From Actinomyces viscosus (GTDB taxonomy: Bacteria; Actinomycetota; Actinomycetes; Actinomycetales; Actinomycetaceae), in contig NZ_LR134477.1 of NCBI RefSeq assembly GCF_900637975.1, positions 2,480,001 to 2,544,000 of the forward strand: a DNA stretch of 64,000 nucleotides, in the 5' to 3' direction. Position 1 is the stretch's first letter. The number at the start of each line of letters is the position of its first letter. The translations under genes were made by a program, and so were the position numbers. Shown in pieces: positions 18,882 to 27,689 of the stretch. Below the pieces are notes generated by a model, which had not been told where the DNA came from, ran no database searches, and saw nothing but the letters and a program-made list of their open reading frames with translations.

Positions 18882-19412
18882 ATGGACACCACCGACTCCA
18901 CGATCCTGCACATCCGCACGGCCCGGACGGCCCCGGCCCAGCAGGCGCAGGACGCGGCCATGGCGGCCGCCCTGGAGGCCATCTGCTTCCCACCCGAGCA
19001 GGCGGCCAGTCCGACGACGATCGCCGAGCGGATGGCTCACTACGCCGACCACTTCTGGCTCATCGAGGACGAGTCGGGCACGCTGCTGGCGCTGGTCAAC
19101 GGCCTGTGCACCAACGAGCGCGACCTGAGCGACGCGATGTACGAGGACCCCACGATGCACGACCCCGACGGGGCCTGGCAGATGATCTTCGGTGTCGCCA
19201 CGGCGCCCGCCGCCCAGGGGCAGGGGCTGGCCACCCGCCTGCTGCGCACCGTCATCGAGACGACGCGCACCCACGGCCGCCGGGGCCTGGTGCTCACCTG
19301 CCTCGACGACCTCGTGGCCTTCTACGCGCGCCTCGGTTTCGTCGATGAGGGCCTGTCCGCCTCCAACCACGGCGGCGTGCCCTGGCACCAGATGCGGCTC
19401 ACCCTGACCTGA
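18882..19412 (+). CDS. GNAT family N-acetyltransferase
   Basis: 176 aa. The acetyl-CoA-binding motif A is visible as FGVATAPAAQGQGLATRLLRTVIE (Q/R-x-x-G-x-G/A variant) and motif B as GLVLTCLDDLVAFYARLGFVDEG. The N-terminal region (EAICFPPEQAASPTTIAERMAHYADHFWLIED) is typical of GNATs that act on small amines or of the arylalkylamine type. The ATG has CAGAAT 6 nt upstream, no Shine-Dalgarno. P1 repeats lie on both sides. The substrate cannot be assigned. Confidence 0.8.
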   Translation: MDTTDSTILHIRTARTAPAQQAQDAAMAAALEAICFPPEQAASPTTIAERMAHYADHFWLIEDESGTLLALVNGLCTNERDLSDAMYEDPTMHDPDGAWQMIFGVATAPAAQGQGLATRLLRTVIETTRTHGRRGLVLTCLDDLVAFYARLGFVDEGLSASNHGGVPWHQMRLTLT

Positions 19413-19440
19413 CCCCGCCCGGCCACTCGCCCATCGCACA

Positions 19441-19553
19441 GGCGGGGACATCCTGCGCCTACGGGGACATCCACCGCACGGGCGGGGACATGTCACGCGT
19501 ACGGGTGCAGGATTTTCGCACCCGACGGCGTGGAAAGTCCCCGGCCGCGAGGA
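19441..19553. repeat. Palindromic repeat P1, copy 4 (with partial extra halves)
   Basis: GGGGACATGTCACGCGTACG, GGTGCAGGATTTTCGCACCC and ACGGCGTGGAAAGTCCCCGG form the palindrome, preceded by two short GGGGACATCC-type half units. Its right edge runs into the promoter region of the ywiC-like gene. Confidence 0.7.
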
Positions 19554-19577
19554 GGAGGAGCGACTAGGGTGACGGGT

Positions 19578-20714
19578 GTGAGCCAGTCCCGCCCGTCGAG
19601 GCCGTCCGATCACCACGTCGAGCACTCCCCCGCATCCGCCGGCCACGCGGGGTCCTCCCAGTCGGCTGAGTCCTCCGAGTCATCCTCCCCCGAGGTCGTT
19701 GAGTCCGCCTCGCCCGAGGGCGCCCGCCCGACGCCGGACGGGGCCGCTCGGCCGCGCCGGGCCCCCTCGCAGCAGTCCCTGCCGGGCCCGCAGGACGACA
19801 TCATGCTGGCCACCGGCCGGCCCCGGCAGACCGAGCGCCCCAAGCCCCCCACCCAGGAGCAGATCCGGCGCCAGCCCGGCCGTAAGGCCTGGGTTCCCAA
19901 CCAGCACGGGGCCTGGTCGATGCTTGTGCTGCCTCCGATCGTCGGCTGGGCCGTAGGCGGCTTCAGTTGGGTGAACCTCCTGTTCCTGCCGGCGTGGTGG
20001 GGCGGCTACCTCACCTACTGGTGCTGGTCGCAGTGGCTGCGCACCCGCTCGGCCCGCAAGCGCGCCCTCATTATGCTGCCGCTCCTGGTCTACACCGGCT
20101 GGACGGCCTCCCTGGCCCTCATCACCCTGCTCGTGGCGCCCTACCTCATCCAGTGGGCGGTGCCGCTGCTGCCCCTGTTCGCCATCGCACTGCACCAGGT
20201 GTGGCGCGGGCACGAGCGCTCGCTGATCTCGGGATTGTCGACGACGGCGGCCGCCTCCCTCATGGCCGCCGTCACCTACAGCCTGGCGGTGCGCGGCGAC
20301 GGCGGGTTCCTGGGGCTGGGGACGCCCAGCACCCCCTTGCCAGGGGCCTCCCCCAACGGCGCGCTGACGGGCTGGTCCTGGATGTGGCTGGTGACGGCGC
20401 TGACCGCCGCCTACTTCTGCGGAACGGTCCCCTACATCAAGTCGATGATCCGCGAGCGCTTCAACTACGTGCTGCTGGCCGGCACGGTGGCGGCGCACGC
20501 GGCGGTCGCAGCGGTGACGATCTGGCTGGCGTCCCGAGGACTGCTGCCATGGGGGCACGCCGTCCTGTGGGTGGTGCTGGCCGTGCGCTCACTGGTCATG
20601 CCGCTGTGGCAGTGGAGCCTGGTGCGCCGGCGCCACCGCCCGCTGCGCCCGGGCACGATGGGCATCGTCGAGGTCGTCATGTGCATCGTCTTCCTGGTGA
20701 CCATCTCGGTGTGA
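19578..20714 (+). CDS. YwiC-like family membrane protein
   Basis: About 378 aa. Residues 1-105 are a hydrophilic Ser/Pro/Ala-rich extension. The conserved YwiC-like core follows: WVPNQHGAWSMLVLPPIVGW, LLFLPAWWGGYLTYWCWSQWL, eight to nine hydrophobic segments, and GTVPYIKSMIRERFN. The NQHGAW signature is diagnostic; the biochemical role is unknown (the fold resembles UbiA-type membrane proteins, which is inference). The start is ambiguous: GTG 19578 has TAGGGT 7 nt upstream, while GTG 19569 has GGAGGAGGAG 8 nt upstream. The P1 repeat ends just upstream. Confidence 0.8.
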   Translation: MSQSRPSRPSDHHVEHSPASAGHAGSSQSAESSESSSPEVVESASPEGARPTPDGAARPRRAPSQQSLPGPQDDIMLATGRPRQTERPKPPTQEQIRRQPGRKAWVPNQHGAWSMLVLPPIVGWAVGGFSWVNLLFLPAWWGGYLTYWCWSQWLRTRSARKRALIMLPLLVYTGWTASLALITLLVAPYLIQWAVPLLPLFAIALHQVWRGHERSLISGLSTTAAASLMAAVTYSLAVRGDGGFLGLGTPSTPLPGASPNGALTGWSWMWLVTALTAAYFCGTVPYIKSMIRERFNYVLLAGTVAAHAAVAAVTIWLASRGLLPWGHAVLWVVLAVRSLVMPLWQWSLVRRRHRPLRPGTMGIVEVVMCIVFLVTISV

Positions 20715-20740
20715 CGACGCCCTGCCGGCCCCGGCGGGTC

Positions 20741-21892
20741 TCAGCGCGCGGCGCGCCAGGCGGCCGCGGCGGCCAGCACCCGGTCGTTGTCCGACGTCGT
20801 CCCGATGGAGACCCGCACGCCCTCGCCGGCGAAGGGGCGCACGAGGATGCCGGCGGCGCGGAAGTGCTCGGCCAGCGCCGTCGTCTCCGGTCTCACGCCG
20901 AGCCAGAAGAAGTTGCCCTGGGCGTCGGGCACCTCCCAGCCCTGGGCGCGCAGGGCGGCCACCACCCGGTCGCGCTCGGCGGCGACGGTGGCCGAGCGCT
21001 CGGCGGTGCGGGCCAGCTCAGCCTCCCCCAGCGCGGCGGCGGCAGCGGCCTGCGCGGGCAGGTTCACCCCGAAGGGCGTGGCCACCGAGCGGATGGCGGC
21101 GGCCAGGCCCGGCTCGCACACGAGGTAGCCCACGCGCATCCCGGCCAGGGCGTGGGCCTTGGAGAAGGTCCGCGAGACCACGAGGTTGGGGGCCCCGGCC
21201 AGCAGGGTGAGCGCGTCACCGGCCTCGGGGTCGGTGACGAAGTCGAGGTAGGCCTCGTCGATGAGGACGACGACGTCGCGCGGCACCCCGGCCACGAGCT
21301 CGGCCAGCTCGCCTGCGGTCAGGATCGTGCCGGTGGGGTTGTTGGGGGTGCAGGCCATGACCACGCGGGTGCGCGGGGTGATGGCCGCCAGCATGGCGGG
21401 CACGTCGTGGCGCGCGTCAGGGGTCAGGGGGACGCGCACGGCCCTGGCGCCTGCGACGGCGACGCAGATCGGGTAGGCCTCGAAGGAGCGCCACGGGATG
21501 ACGACCTCGTCGCCGGGCTGGCACACGGCGTCGAGCAGGTGCTGGATGAGGGCGACCGAGCCGTTGCCGACGACGACCTGCTCGGTACCCACACCCCACC
21601 GGCGCGCCAGCGCCTGCACCAGTGACTCCCCGGTCATCTCCGGGTAGCGGTTGACGCCGGTCGCGGCCTGGGTGATCGCCTCGATCACCGCGTCCTGGGG
21701 TGGGAAGGGCAGCTCGTTGGAAGAGAGCTTGGCGATCTCCACCGGGCCGGCGGCGTCGGGCCGGGCCCCGGGCACGTAGGCGGGCAGGGCGGCGACGTCG
21801 GGGCGGATGCGAACCGTCGTCGAGGGCTCGTCGTCCGGGGCGGGGGCGGCCGGGTCCGGTTCGCCGATGGCGGGGCTCGCTGCTGAAGTCAT
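20741..21892 (-). CDS. hisC: Histidinol-phosphate/aromatic aminotransferase, class I/II
   Basis: A 383-aa PLP enzyme. KLSSNELPFPPQDAV near residues 55-69 and NRYPEMTGESLVQALARRWG at 81-100 mark the HisC/Pat branch. CTPNNPTGT (181-189), DEAYLDF (212-218) and the PLP lysine in SRTFSKAHALAGMRVGY (Lys245) are all present. A GVNLPAQAAAAAALG region and C-terminal GVRVSIGT complete the fold. HisC converts imidazole-acetol phosphate and glutamate to histidinol phosphate; actinobacterial copies outside the his operon may serve phenylalanine synthesis, so substrate is not certain. The ATG at 21892 has CAAGAT 6 nt upstream. It is divergent from the holin-like gene. Confidence 0.85.
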   Translation of the reverse strand: MTSAASPAIGEPDPAAPAPDDEPSTTVRIRPDVAALPAYVPGARPDAAGPVEIAKLSSNELPFPPQDAVIEAITQAATGVNRYPEMTGESLVQALARRWGVGTEQVVVGNGSVALIQHLLDAVCQPGDEVVIPWRSFEAYPICVAVAGARAVRVPLTPDARHDVPAMLAAITPRTRVVMACTPNNPTGTILTAGELAELVAGVPRDVVVLIDEAYLDFVTDPEAGDALTLLAGAPNLVVSRTFSKAHALAGMRVGYLVCEPGLAAAIRSVATPFGVNLPAQAAAAAALGEAELARTAERSATVAAERDRVVAALRAQGWEVPDAQGNFFWLGVRPETTALAEHFRAAGILVRPFAGEGVRVSIGTTSDNDRVLAAAAAWRAAR

Positions 21893-21938
21893 GGCCCCAT
21901 CTTGGCACCGGCACAGGTTGCCCAGGCACAATGCACCT

Positions 21939-22346
21939 ATGGAGATCGTGGCACGAACCATTGGAAACGCGGCCGGCCTGTGGCTGGCCACGCGCCTCCT
22001 GTCCGGGCTGAGCGTGCCCGAGGGGGTGGGCACCGCCCAGATGTGGCTGAACCTCCTGATCCTGGGGCTGGTGCTGGCGCTGGTGAACTCGCTGGTCAAG
22101 CCCGTGGCGAAGTTCCTGGCCTTTCCGCTCTACATCATCACCTTCGGGTTGTTCGCCCTGGTGGTCAACGGTGCGATGCTCTCACTGACCGGCTGGTTGA
22201 CGGACCATATCGGGGCACTGGGGGCCGGCGGCTCGGTACCACTGGGACTGGAGGTCTCCTCCTTCGGCACCGCGGTGGTCGGATCGATCATCATCTCCGT
22301 GATCTCCTCGATCATCGCCGCGATGCTGGTGCGCGGCGAGGACTGA
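21939..22346 (+). CDS. Phage holin family 4 (YvlD-like) small membrane protein
   Basis: 135 aa with four hydrophobic segments (residues about 8-26, 36-52, 60-82, 105-130) and the family pattern NLLILGLVLALVNSLVKPV, AKFLAFPLYIITFGLFALVVN. These proteins are chromosomal relatives of phage holins of unknown function in most actinobacteria; no lysis or phage genes are nearby, so this is not a prophage. The ATG has CACAAT 6 nt upstream and is divergent from hisC; the two promoters share about 46 bp. Confidence 0.8.
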   Translation: MEIVARTIGNAAGLWLATRLLSGLSVPEGVGTAQMWLNLLILGLVLALVNSLVKPVAKFLAFPLYIITFGLFALVVNGAMLSLTGWLTDHIGALGAGGSVPLGLEVSSFGTAVVGSIIISVISSIIAAMLVRGED

Positions 22347-22365
22347 CAGGCCTTCGCAACACCAT

Positions 22366-24387
22366 CTAATGCTCGCCCGAGGGCTGCGGGGCCGGGGTCG
22401 GCAGCTCGTAGGAGGGCGCCGACGACGGCACCTCGCCCTGGTAGCCGTCGCCGTCCTTGTACACGCCGGACGAGTCGGTGTTGCGCTGGACCGTGAAGGT
22501 GTACTCGGTGGTGGCCGTCCCTTGCTCGCCGGCGCCTGAGGCGCGGGAGAAGGAGGTGCTCCAGTCGGTCAGCTCGGGGGCCCGGTCCTCGATGCCCTCG
22601 GTGGCCTGCGCGTAGACGCTGGAGGCGTGGGGGTAGTCGCCCGTGCTCATCTGGTGGGTGTCGACCATGGCGACCTGCCGGTGGGGGCCGGTGGGCGTGG
22701 GCGCGGCGTCGAGCCCGGGGACGGCGTCGCCGGTGTTCTCCACGTGCAGGGCGTGGACGTCGTCGGGGATGTCCGCGCCCGCGGTGGGCGCCCCGGCGGT
22801 GAGGACCGTGGTGATGTTGTAGCGGTCCTGGATCGCCGGGTCGGCGGCGATGTTGGAGACGGTGATCCCGCCCTGGGAGTGGCCGTAGAGGGCGACCTCG
22901 TCGCCGGACTGGATGCCGGCCTGACGCATGGCGGTGACGACGGCGCTCTCCATGACCGTGGGTGTGCCGCCCACGCCCTCGAGGTTGGTGAGCAGGTCCT
23001 GCGGCTCCCCGTCGCCGACGGTCCAGTCGGTGGTGCCGGGGACGTAGACGACCCAGGAGACGCGGCCGTCGGCGTGCTCGACCCGCTGGATGGAGATGAC
23101 GCCGTCCTCGTCGTCGGCCTGTTCCAACGAGCTCTTGGAGGACTGCACCTCCTGGCAGTGGGCGATCGTCTCGGAGATACTCTGCGGGGACCTGGACTCC
23201 TTGCCCCTGCCGGTCATGCCGGCCTGGACCGGGCTGCCGAGCCCCAGGGGATCCTTGGTGGCGGGCGGGAGCACGGTGGAGCCGCTGCCGCCCACCGGGG
23301 TGACCGTGATGCCGGTCTGGCGCCCGTAGACCCCGGCGCCCAGCGCCGTCGCGTTCATCCCCAGGTACATGGTGACGCGCTGCATAGGGGTCAAGGTCGT
23401 GGTGTCCACGGTCTGCGTGCCCGCGGCAACCTGGGCGGGGAGGCGCTGCGTCACCCAGGGGTCGAGGCGCTCGGAGACCTGCTTGAGGTAAGCCTGGATG
23501 GTGGCCGACTCCCGGCCCGTCCTGGCCTTGGTGAGCCACAGCGTCAGCAGAGCGATCCGCACGGCGTCCTCCTTGACCCACTGCGCGGTGGCCGGGTCCG
23601 CCAGGAGGAGCTGGAGGGCCTCGACGACGGCCTGGCCGCCCTCGTACTGCTCCAGGAGCGGGTAGAGAGGACTGCCGGGCGTCATCGCCAGCGCCGCCAG
23701 GCTGACGGCGTTCGGTGACATCGCGGAGAGGCTGATTCCCAGCGCCTGGTAGGCCAGTCCTCCGTCGAAGGCCCGGATGTCCACGGGACCCACGAGGTCG
23801 GGACCGGGGGCGGCGCCGCCCTCGGCGAGCGTGTGGGCCTGGGAGCAGGCGGTGACGTCGGAGGCGAGGCCGCGCAGGGTGTCCGCGACGTCGACAAGCG
23901 AGCCCGGCCCGGAGCTCAGCTCGTTCAACGCGCTGATGGCGGCGTTGCGCTCCTGGTCGAAAGCCACGGCATCGAAGTAGGACAGTGCGTTGAAATGCAC
24001 TGCGCCCGACTCATCTGTCTCGTAAGGCTGGTCAGAGTACATCGATCGCGGAAGCCGCTCGCCGGCGACGCACTGCATCCCGTCGTCGTACCACGGCTCC
24101 TTCTGATGAGGCTGCAGATCATAGGAGCCATAGATCTTCTGTCCTGCGGGCAGTGGGGCCATCCTGACATCAGAAATCGCGCTGTCGATCCAGGACCTGG
24201 CGTCGTCGAGTGAGCCGGCGGCGGAGGTGAGGCTGGAGGACAGGGCATCCAGGTCAGCCGTATTGACCGAGACGCTGCCACCCGACACCACCACCGGGAT
24301 GCTCCCGCCCCACATGGCCCACGGGTGTCCCGCATTCTCCGGCGACGTCTCACCGTCGTCAGACTCCGCAACAGGTACCGGACTCAT
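22366..24387 (-). CDS. Alpha/beta hydrolase with N-terminal WXG100-like helical region
   Basis: 673 aa. Residues about 35-80 (VSVNTADLDALSSSLTSAAGSLDDARSWIDSAI) look like the helical targeting domain of type VII-secreted proteins. A second helical region spans about 130-330. The C-terminal half is an alpha/beta hydrolase of the lipase/PGAP1-like type: YVPGTTDW oxyanion strand, nucleophile elbow GHSQGG (Ser504), likely Asp554 (NTGDAVPG) and His587 (YPHASS). The tail is acidic and Pro-rich. There is no Sec signal peptide. It overlaps the small WXG-type gene by 4 bp (ATGA), so the pair is probably a secreted lipase/esterase effector with its partner. Secretion machinery is not in this window. 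Confidence 0.7.
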   Translation of the reverse strand: MSPVPVAESDDGETSPENAGHPWAMWGGSIPVVVSGGSVSVNTADLDALSSSLTSAAGSLDDARSWIDSAISDVRMAPLPAGQKIYGSYDLQPHQKEPWYDDGMQCVAGERLPRSMYSDQPYETDESGAVHFNALSYFDAVAFDQERNAAISALNELSSGPGSLVDVADTLRGLASDVTACSQAHTLAEGGAAPGPDLVGPVDIRAFDGGLAYQALGISLSAMSPNAVSLAALAMTPGSPLYPLLEQYEGGQAVVEALQLLLADPATAQWVKEDAVRIALLTLWLTKARTGRESATIQAYLKQVSERLDPWVTQRLPAQVAAGTQTVDTTTLTPMQRVTMYLGMNATALGAGVYGRQTGITVTPVGGSGSTVLPPATKDPLGLGSPVQAGMTGRGKESRSPQSISETIAHCQEVQSSKSSLEQADDEDGVISIQRVEHADGRVSWVVYVPGTTDWTVGDGEPQDLLTNLEGVGGTPTVMESAVVTAMRQAGIQSGDEVALYGHSQGGITVSNIAADPAIQDRYNITTVLTAGAPTAGADIPDDVHALHVENTGDAVPGLDAAPTPTGPHRQVAMVDTHQMSTGDYPHASSVYAQATEGIEDRAPELTDWSTSFSRASGAGEQGTATTEYTFTVQRNTDSSGVYKDGDGYQGEVPSSAPSYELPTPAPQPSGEH

Positions 24388-24611
24388 GACGGGCTCGTTC
24401 CGCTCGTTGAGCTGCGGGCATCGATGACTCCGACGTCAGTGAAGGCCGTCTCATAACGCGTCGCCAGCGCGGTCAGGAGACCGGAGGCGTTGTCGAGCGC
24501 GTTCTGGCAGGCGATGGAGTCGGCGCCCACCCAGCTGGCGGGCACCGAGGCGGGGAACTGGGTGACTGCGGTGTCGTAGTCCATCTTGGACAGGGACAGT
24601 GAGAAAGACAT
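24384..24611 (-). CDS. Small WXG100-like protein
   Basis: 75 aa. MSFSLSLSKMDYDTAV opens a helix, then SWVGADSIACQNALDNASGL provides the W-x-G turn expected in ESAT-6/WXG100 proteins between two helices, and a Ser/Thr-rich tail ends the protein. It is shorter than the usual 95-100 aa. The gene overlaps the hydrolase gene by ATGA, a strong sign of coupled translation and complex formation. TACCGT on the minus strand (24618-24623) lies 6 nt before the ATG. Confidence 0.6.
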   Translation of the reverse strand: MSFSLSLSKMDYDTAVTQFPASVPASWVGADSIACQNALDNASGLLTALATRYETAFTDVGVIDARSSTSGTSPS

Positions 24612-25332
24612 GACTCGACGGTAGGGCGCCCCCGAGGCGACCGCAGCGCCCGCGCTCGGCCCTGTGGATCCGGCCTGCATCCCACCGCCTGTGGCCCCCG
24701 GGGACCACGCGGCACGCGGAGAGTGCCCCGCTGGGGTGACAGCGGCGCCGGCGGCGGCGCACTGCATGAGGCCGGGGTCGTACTGGCCGGGAGCTGACTG
24801 CACTGCACGGGGTCCGGACCCTCGTGGAGTACACCCTCGCCTTCCCCAGTAGCACCCGAGCCACGTGCAGTACCCGCGTAAGCCTGAATCCGCGTGAGCC
24901 TCAGGCCACTGCGATCCGTGCCGTCGACTGGAACCGTCCGAGCCGGGCTGCTGGACGCTCAGAAAAGGACTCGGCCCGCGATCCGGTCTCCCGGACCGCG
25001 GGCCCAAGCCTCGCGAGGCCCTCCTGCTACCCGGCTTCCCATAAGGCCGGGGAGGCGGAACCTCCTTCGCCAGAACGTCCGGTCCGGGCTCCCTAAGACC
25101 CGTCCCGAACTCGGATACCTGCCAGTCATCGGGCTCCCCAACCCTCGTGACCGGTTCCGTCCGGCGGCAGTAACTATGTAACCCACCGATCCTGAGCGGA
25201 CCCCCCGAAAACTCCTATGAACATGCTGAGAAACAGGCATCATTTCAGCATTTCTACGTTGCTTGCGCCACATTCCGGCCGCCACCCAGAAGATTCCGGC
25301 GGTTTTTCAGGGCCGTTCCCAACGGTTCTTCA
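24612..25332. other. 721-bp intergenic region with a P2 repeat
   Basis: Apart from the P2 palindrome at 24760-24876, no ORF has convincing composition. The 25060-25260 part is less GC-rich and could contain a promoter or small RNA, but I could not identify a known RNA family, tRNA or riboswitch. Confidence 0.4.
24760..24876. repeat. Palindromic repeat P2, copy 2
   Basis: Contains the ordered words CACTGCATGAGG, GTACTGGCCGGGAG, CACTGCACGGGGTCCGGA, CCTCGTGGAGTACACC, CCCCAGTAGCACCCG and CACGTGCAGTAC, matching copies at 4378, 43870 and 57731. It is upstream of the WXG100-like operon. Confidence 0.7.
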
Positions 25333-26019
25333 TCAAACCGAGGCCTGCGGCCGGCGCAGGCACACGACGGCGTCGGCCCGGCTGCTCTCCTGGCCGTCGG
25401 GTCCCGTCGCCCGCCTCCGGCGCTCCTCGGCGACGACGACCTCCCACCCGGCCGTCGCCCCGGCGAGCCCCGCGACCAGCTCACCGGCCGTGTAGGTCCG
25501 GGCGTGGTGGGTGTGCCAGGGCGGGTTGACGGCGTGGACGGCCGTGAGCAGGCGCCCGCCGGGGGCGACGCGGGCGGCGGCGTCGGACAGGAGGGCCACG
25601 AGGTCGAGGGAGCCCTCCTCGGGTCCGCCGTGAACGTAGAAGCTCGTCACCAGGTCGAAGGGCCCCTCCGGCAGCCCGGTTCCGACGTCGTGCACCCGGC
25701 CGGTCACGCGCGAGGCGAGGCCAAGGCGCTCGGCCCGGCGGTTCAGGCGTCCGACGGCGGTGGCGGACAGGTCCAGCCCGGTGACCCGCCAGCCGTGCTC
25801 GGCCAGCCACAGGACGTCGGCGCCCTCGCCGCAGCCGATCTCCAGGGCGGTCCCGGGGCTCCAGCCGGTGGCGAGCTCGGGCAGCCAGTCGTTGGGGCGG
25901 CCCGACCAGAGCCGGTCGACCGAGGCGTAGCGCTCCTCCCAGCGCGAGGCGTGGGAGCCGGCGTCCCGGTCGCCGGCGTCGCAGTGGGAGTCGGAGTGCT
26001 GCTGGTGGGGCTGGGTCAT
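25333..26019 (-). CDS. Class I SAM-dependent methyltransferase
   Basis: 228 aa. Motif I ALEIGCGEGADVLWLAEHGW binds SAM, motif II region VTGLDLSATAVGRLNRRAERLG, post-II HDVGTGLPEGPFDLVTSFYVHG and motif III VAPGGRLLTAVHAVNPPWHTH follow. The first 25 residues are a His/Asp/Ser-rich extension. It resembles small-molecule and thiol methyltransferases, but the substrate is not determined. The ATG has TAGGCT (minus strand, 26026-26031) 6 nt upstream. It is divergent from the C1 peptidase gene. Confidence 0.85.
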   Translation of the reverse strand: MTQPHQQHSDSHCDAGDRDAGSHASRWEERYASVDRLWSGRPNDWLPELATGWSPGTALEIGCGEGADVLWLAEHGWRVTGLDLSATAVGRLNRRAERLGLASRVTGRVHDVGTGLPEGPFDLVTSFYVHGGPEEGSLDLVALLSDAAARVAPGGRLLTAVHAVNPPWHTHHARTYTAGELVAGLAGATAGWEVVVAEERRRRATGPDGQESSRADAVVCLRRPQASV

Positions 26020-26155
26020 GGAGTGAGCCTACCGGCGTCGGCTCGCCCGAAGAGTCGCTCAGTCCCACACGCAGCCGCCCACTCGGCCGCTCACCAGAAA
26101 GCCCATCCCGTGCCGGGAGCGGCCCCGAGCGCACCGCCGATCTATCCTCTGCCCC

Positions 26156-27530
26156 ATGACGATCGACACCTCCTGGGTCTCCCAGCGCAACACCGCCTTC
26201 CTCGCCGACCCCGCCGCCCGCGTCGCCAGCAACGCCGTCGCCACCACGGATGTGGAGAGAGTCTCCCTGGACCGGGCCGTGGTGACATCGATCGACACCT
26301 CCGTGTCCGACCTCGTCCCGGACGCCTCGATCACCGACCAGAAGCACTCGGGGCGCTGCTGGGCCTTCGCCGGCCTCAACGTGCTGCGCGCCCGCATCAT
26401 CAAGGAGCTCCAGCTCGACTCCCTGGAGCTGAGCCAGGCATTCCCGTTCTTCTACGACAAGCTGGAAGCCAGGCATTCCCGTTCTTCTACGACAAGCTGG
26501 AAGCCAGGCATTCCCGTTCTTCTACGACAAGCTGGAAAAGGCCAACGCCTTCCTGACCCGCACCATCGCCGAGGCGGACCGGCCCCTGGACGACCGCGAG
26601 GTCGTCTCCTCCCTCCACTCCCCCATCCCCGACGGCGGCTGGTGGCCCGAGTTCGCCCGCCTGGTGGCCAAGTACGGGATCGTGCCCGCCTACGCCATGC
26701 CGGACACGGTCTCAGCGGGCGACTCCGACGCCATGAACGAGCATCTGGCCACGCTGCTGCGGCGCATGACCCTGCGTCTGCGGGCCGCGGTGGCCGACGG
26801 GGAGGACCCCGAGCCGCTGCGCGTGGCCGCCCTGGAGCAGGTCCACCGGATGCTGTGCATCCACCTGGGCACCCCACCCAGCGAGTTCGTGTGGCAGTAC
26901 CGGGACAAGAACAAGGAGTTCCACCGCATCGGTACGCTCACGCCGCTGGAGTTCGCGCAGCGCTACGTCACCGGGGTGGAGGAGTTCGTGGTGCTCGCCC
27001 ACGATCCCCGCCCCGAGATCACGGTCAACACCCGCTACGGTATGGACCGCAGCGACGTCATGGTCGGGGCGCCCGTCCAGGACCACGTCACCGCCGGGCT
27101 CGACGTCATGAAGGCCGCCGCGATCGCCGCGATCCAGGACGGCGAGCCGGTGTGGTTCGCCTGCGACGTCGCCAAGCAGCGCGACAAGAACACGGGGATC
27201 TGGGACGCCGGCCTGCACGACTACGAGGGCCTGTACGGGGTGGACCTGTCGATGACGAAGGCCGAGCGGCTGGTGGCGCGCGAGTCGGCGCTCACCCACG
27301 CCATGTGCCTGACCGGGGTGGACCTGGTCGACGGCGTCCCGCAGCGCTGGCGGGTGGAGAACTCCTGGGGCGACAAGCTGGGGGAGAAGGGATTCCACAC
27401 GATGAGCGACTCCTGGTTCGACGAGTACGTCTTCGAGGTCGTCGTACGGGCGAGCCGGCTGCCCGACAAGGTGCGCGCCGCCCTGGGGACCGAGCCGGTC
27501 ATGCTGCCCAGCTGGGACCCCATGGCCTGA
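26156..27530 (+). pseudogene. pepC: Aminopeptidase C / bleomycin hydrolase (C1-like), frameshifted by a 35-bp triplication
   Basis: The 5' part encodes the PepC N-terminus with the catalytic cysteine in DQKHSGRCWAFAGLNVLRAR. The 3' part, in another frame, encodes WWPEFARLVAKYGIVP, the catalytic histidine region THAMCLTGVDLVDG and the asparagine in RVENSWGDKLGEKGFHTM. Between them a 35-bp unit occurs three times (26434-26538); removing two units (70 bp) restores one frame of about 434 codons, close to the family's usual length. Everything else looks intact, so this may be a phase-variable or very recent mutation, or an assembly error. The product would be a cytosolic oligopeptidase. The ATG has TATCCT 7 nt upstream. 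Confidence 0.85.
26434..26538. repeat. 35-bp tandem repeat, three copies, inside pepC
   Basis: Units start at 26434, 26469 and 26504 with the sequence CCAGGCATTCCCGTTCTTCT followed by ACGACAAGCTGGAAG; only the very last base of the third differs. Copy number determines the frame of the pepC gene: 1 or 4 copies are in frame, 2 or 3 are not. Confidence 0.95.
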
Positions 27531-27689
27531 GGGGCGCCGTCGGGATTCTTGCGGCACTGCGGTATTGCGGCCTTGTCCTGAGAGTTCTGGGCAGGAGGTT
27601 CTGGGCAGGCGGTCCCAAGCAAGACCACCCCCGCTCCGGCTAAGGTTCGCCTTGGACAGAGATCAGGCCACAGGAAGGCGAGCCAGCAG

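Noticed and set aside
21939..22346. Prophage marker (holin)
   Set aside because: The protein belongs to a chromosomal YvlD-like family and no other phage genes are nearby.
25060..25260. tRNA or riboswitch in the AT-richer part of the gap
   Set aside because: No cloverleaf, T-loop or known riboswitch core could be found by eye.
26434..26538. CRISPR array
   Set aside because: The repeats are contiguous with no spacers and lie inside a coding gene.
27640..27658. DtxR/IdeR iron box upstream of the siderophore-interacting protein
   Set aside because: Only about half of the palindrome matches; mentioned in the gene entry but not strong enough for a separate regulatory feature.
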